Source: an uncultured Clostridia bacterium
Lineage (GTDB): Bacteria > Bacillota > Clostridia > TANB77 > CAG-508
Direction: 5' to 3'
NCBI GenBank assembly: GCA_944386375.1
Contig: CALXAW010000035.1
Location: 1-12,399 of the forward strand
Length of the DNA: 12,399 bases
Made by a program: the position numbers and the translations under genes
Shown here: positions 12,006 to 12,399 of the stretch, in pieces
Numbering within the stretch: position 1 is the stretch's first letter
Layout: every line of letters begins with the position of its first letter
The notes under the pieces: generated by a model
What the model was told of the DNA's origin: nothing
Databases searched by the model: none
Seen by the model: the letters and a program-made list of their open reading frames with translations, nothing else

Positions 12006-12179
12006 ATGGATAATAAGCAAAAAATAAACTGCACTGTAACAAGTTGTAAATACAACAAAAATAAAGAACAAGAGTGCACATTAGAACAAATAATGGTTAC
12101 ACCTGTTCAAGAATGTAAGACAACTAATCCAGATGAATCAATGTGTAGCAGTTATAAATATAATAACCAAATGCAGTAA
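12006..12179 (+). CDS. DUF1540 domain protein (small Cys-rich)
   Basis: A 57-residue protein with five cysteines (9, 14, 24, 37, 47). It has the DUF1540 pattern I-N-C-T-V-T-S-C-K-Y-N followed by C-T-L-E-Q-I-M-V, the C of E-C-K-T and a final C-S-S-Y. Such proteins are common in spore-forming and related Firmicutes and are probably small metal-binding proteins; function is not known. A strong AAGGAGG (11991-11997), 8 bases before the ATG, supports translation. The stop codon overlaps the left arm of the terminator. Confidence 0.88.
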   Translation: MDNKQKINCTVTSCKYNKNKEQECTLEQIMVTPVQECKTTNPDESMCSSYKYNNQMQ

Positions 12180-12207
12180 AAAGAGAAGTCATATTGACTT
12201 CTCTTTT
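12179..12207 (+). terminator. Rho-independent terminator after DUF1540 gene
   Basis: The 13-bp perfect stem 12179-12191 / 12195-12207 has a 3-base loop; the right arm ends in TTTT and the left arm starts in AAAA, so it could act in both directions. Confidence 0.8.
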
Positions 12208-12241
12208 GGTATATAAAATTTGAAAAATATAAAAAATTGTA

Positions 12242-12271
12242 TTGACAAAGAAAGGCGAAATATGCTAAGAT
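12242..12271 (+). promoter_or_regulatory. Promoter of tRNA-Leu
   Basis: A consensus TTGACA (12242-12247) is followed after 18 bases by TAAGAT (12266-12271), which is preceded by TGC, giving an extended -10. It ends 19 bases before the tRNA, as expected for a strong stable-RNA promoter. Confidence 0.8.
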
Positions 12272-12290
12272 ATACTTTGTTAATACAAAT

Positions 12291-12374
12291 GCGGATGTGG
12301 CGGAACTGGCAGACGCGCTGGTCTTAGGAACCAGTGCCAACGGCGTGGAGGTTCGAGTCCTCTCATCCGCACCA
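12291..12374 (+). tRNA. tRNA-Leu (anticodon UAG), CCA encoded
   Basis: An 84-base cloverleaf with acceptor arms GCGGATG / CATCCGC, discriminator A (12371) and encoded CCA (12372-12374). The anticodon stem CTGGT/ACCAG (12318-12322, 12330-12334) encloses the loop with UAG at 12325-12327, which reads CUA and probably other CUN leucine codons. A long variable arm and GTTCGAG in the T-arm fit a class II tRNA-Leu. The last 25 bases of the window hold nothing recognisable. Confidence 0.96.
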
Positions 12375-12399
12375 ATGACGTTTCTGTTCGAACTAATAG

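Noticed and set aside
12152..12340. Minus-strand open frame overlapping the tRNA gene
   Set aside because: It covers the terminator, promoter and tRNA-Leu and has no support.

Overview
The window is a very AT-rich (roughly a quarter G+C) piece of a low-GC Firmicutes genome. It most likely comes from an anaerobic, gut-type clostridial lineage. This rests on the A/T-ending codon usage, arginine written almost entirely as AGA, AGGAGG-type ribosome binding sites, a desulfoferrodoxin, a DUF1540 protein and a CCA-encoding tRNA-Leu. The exact taxon is inference.

Layout: (1) 1-2094, the 3' end of an ABC ATPase gene and its multi-spanning permease; (2) 2152-2532, desulfoferrodoxin with its own promoter, followed by a long perfect hairpin and a terminator; (3) 2678-8566, a tightly packed four-gene accessory operon that looks like an uncharacterised defence/conflict system. 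It encodes a membrane protein with tandem RCK/TrkA-like Rossmann domains and a C-terminal RyR domain, an Abi_2-family HEPN protein, a TIR-like/DUF4062-like protein with many TPRs, and a stand-alone paralogue of that TIR-like domain; (4) 8652-8942, a small minus-strand orphan gene with atypical codon usage and its own promoter; (5) 9146-11913, an M29-type aminopeptidase and a YtcJ-like amidohydrolase; (6) 12006-12179, a DUF1540 protein; (7) 12291-12374, tRNA-Leu(UAG).

The main observation concerns decoding. Two otherwise well-preserved genes are cut by three frame breaks: two in the TPR gene and one in the M29 gene. Every break needs a +1 shift, and every break sits on a CGG codon. These three are the only in-frame CGG codons I found in all the plus-strand coding sequence. 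Skipping the C and reading the following GGN as glycine restores conserved protein sequence each time; for M29 it restores the family motif G-x-G-T-D-L exactly. Other plus-strand CGG trinucleotides in genes (7 seen) are out of frame and harmless. This suggests that CGG is unassigned in this organism, for instance through lack of tRNA-Arg(CCG), and that it triggers +1 frameshifting or is read as a CGGN quadruplet. The one apparent exception is an in-frame CGG in the minus-strand orphan gene, which may be a recent import.

Read this way, the TPR gene encodes one 877-residue protein (5429-8064) and the M29 gene one 372-residue enzyme (9146-10265). The window then contains no obvious pseudogene.
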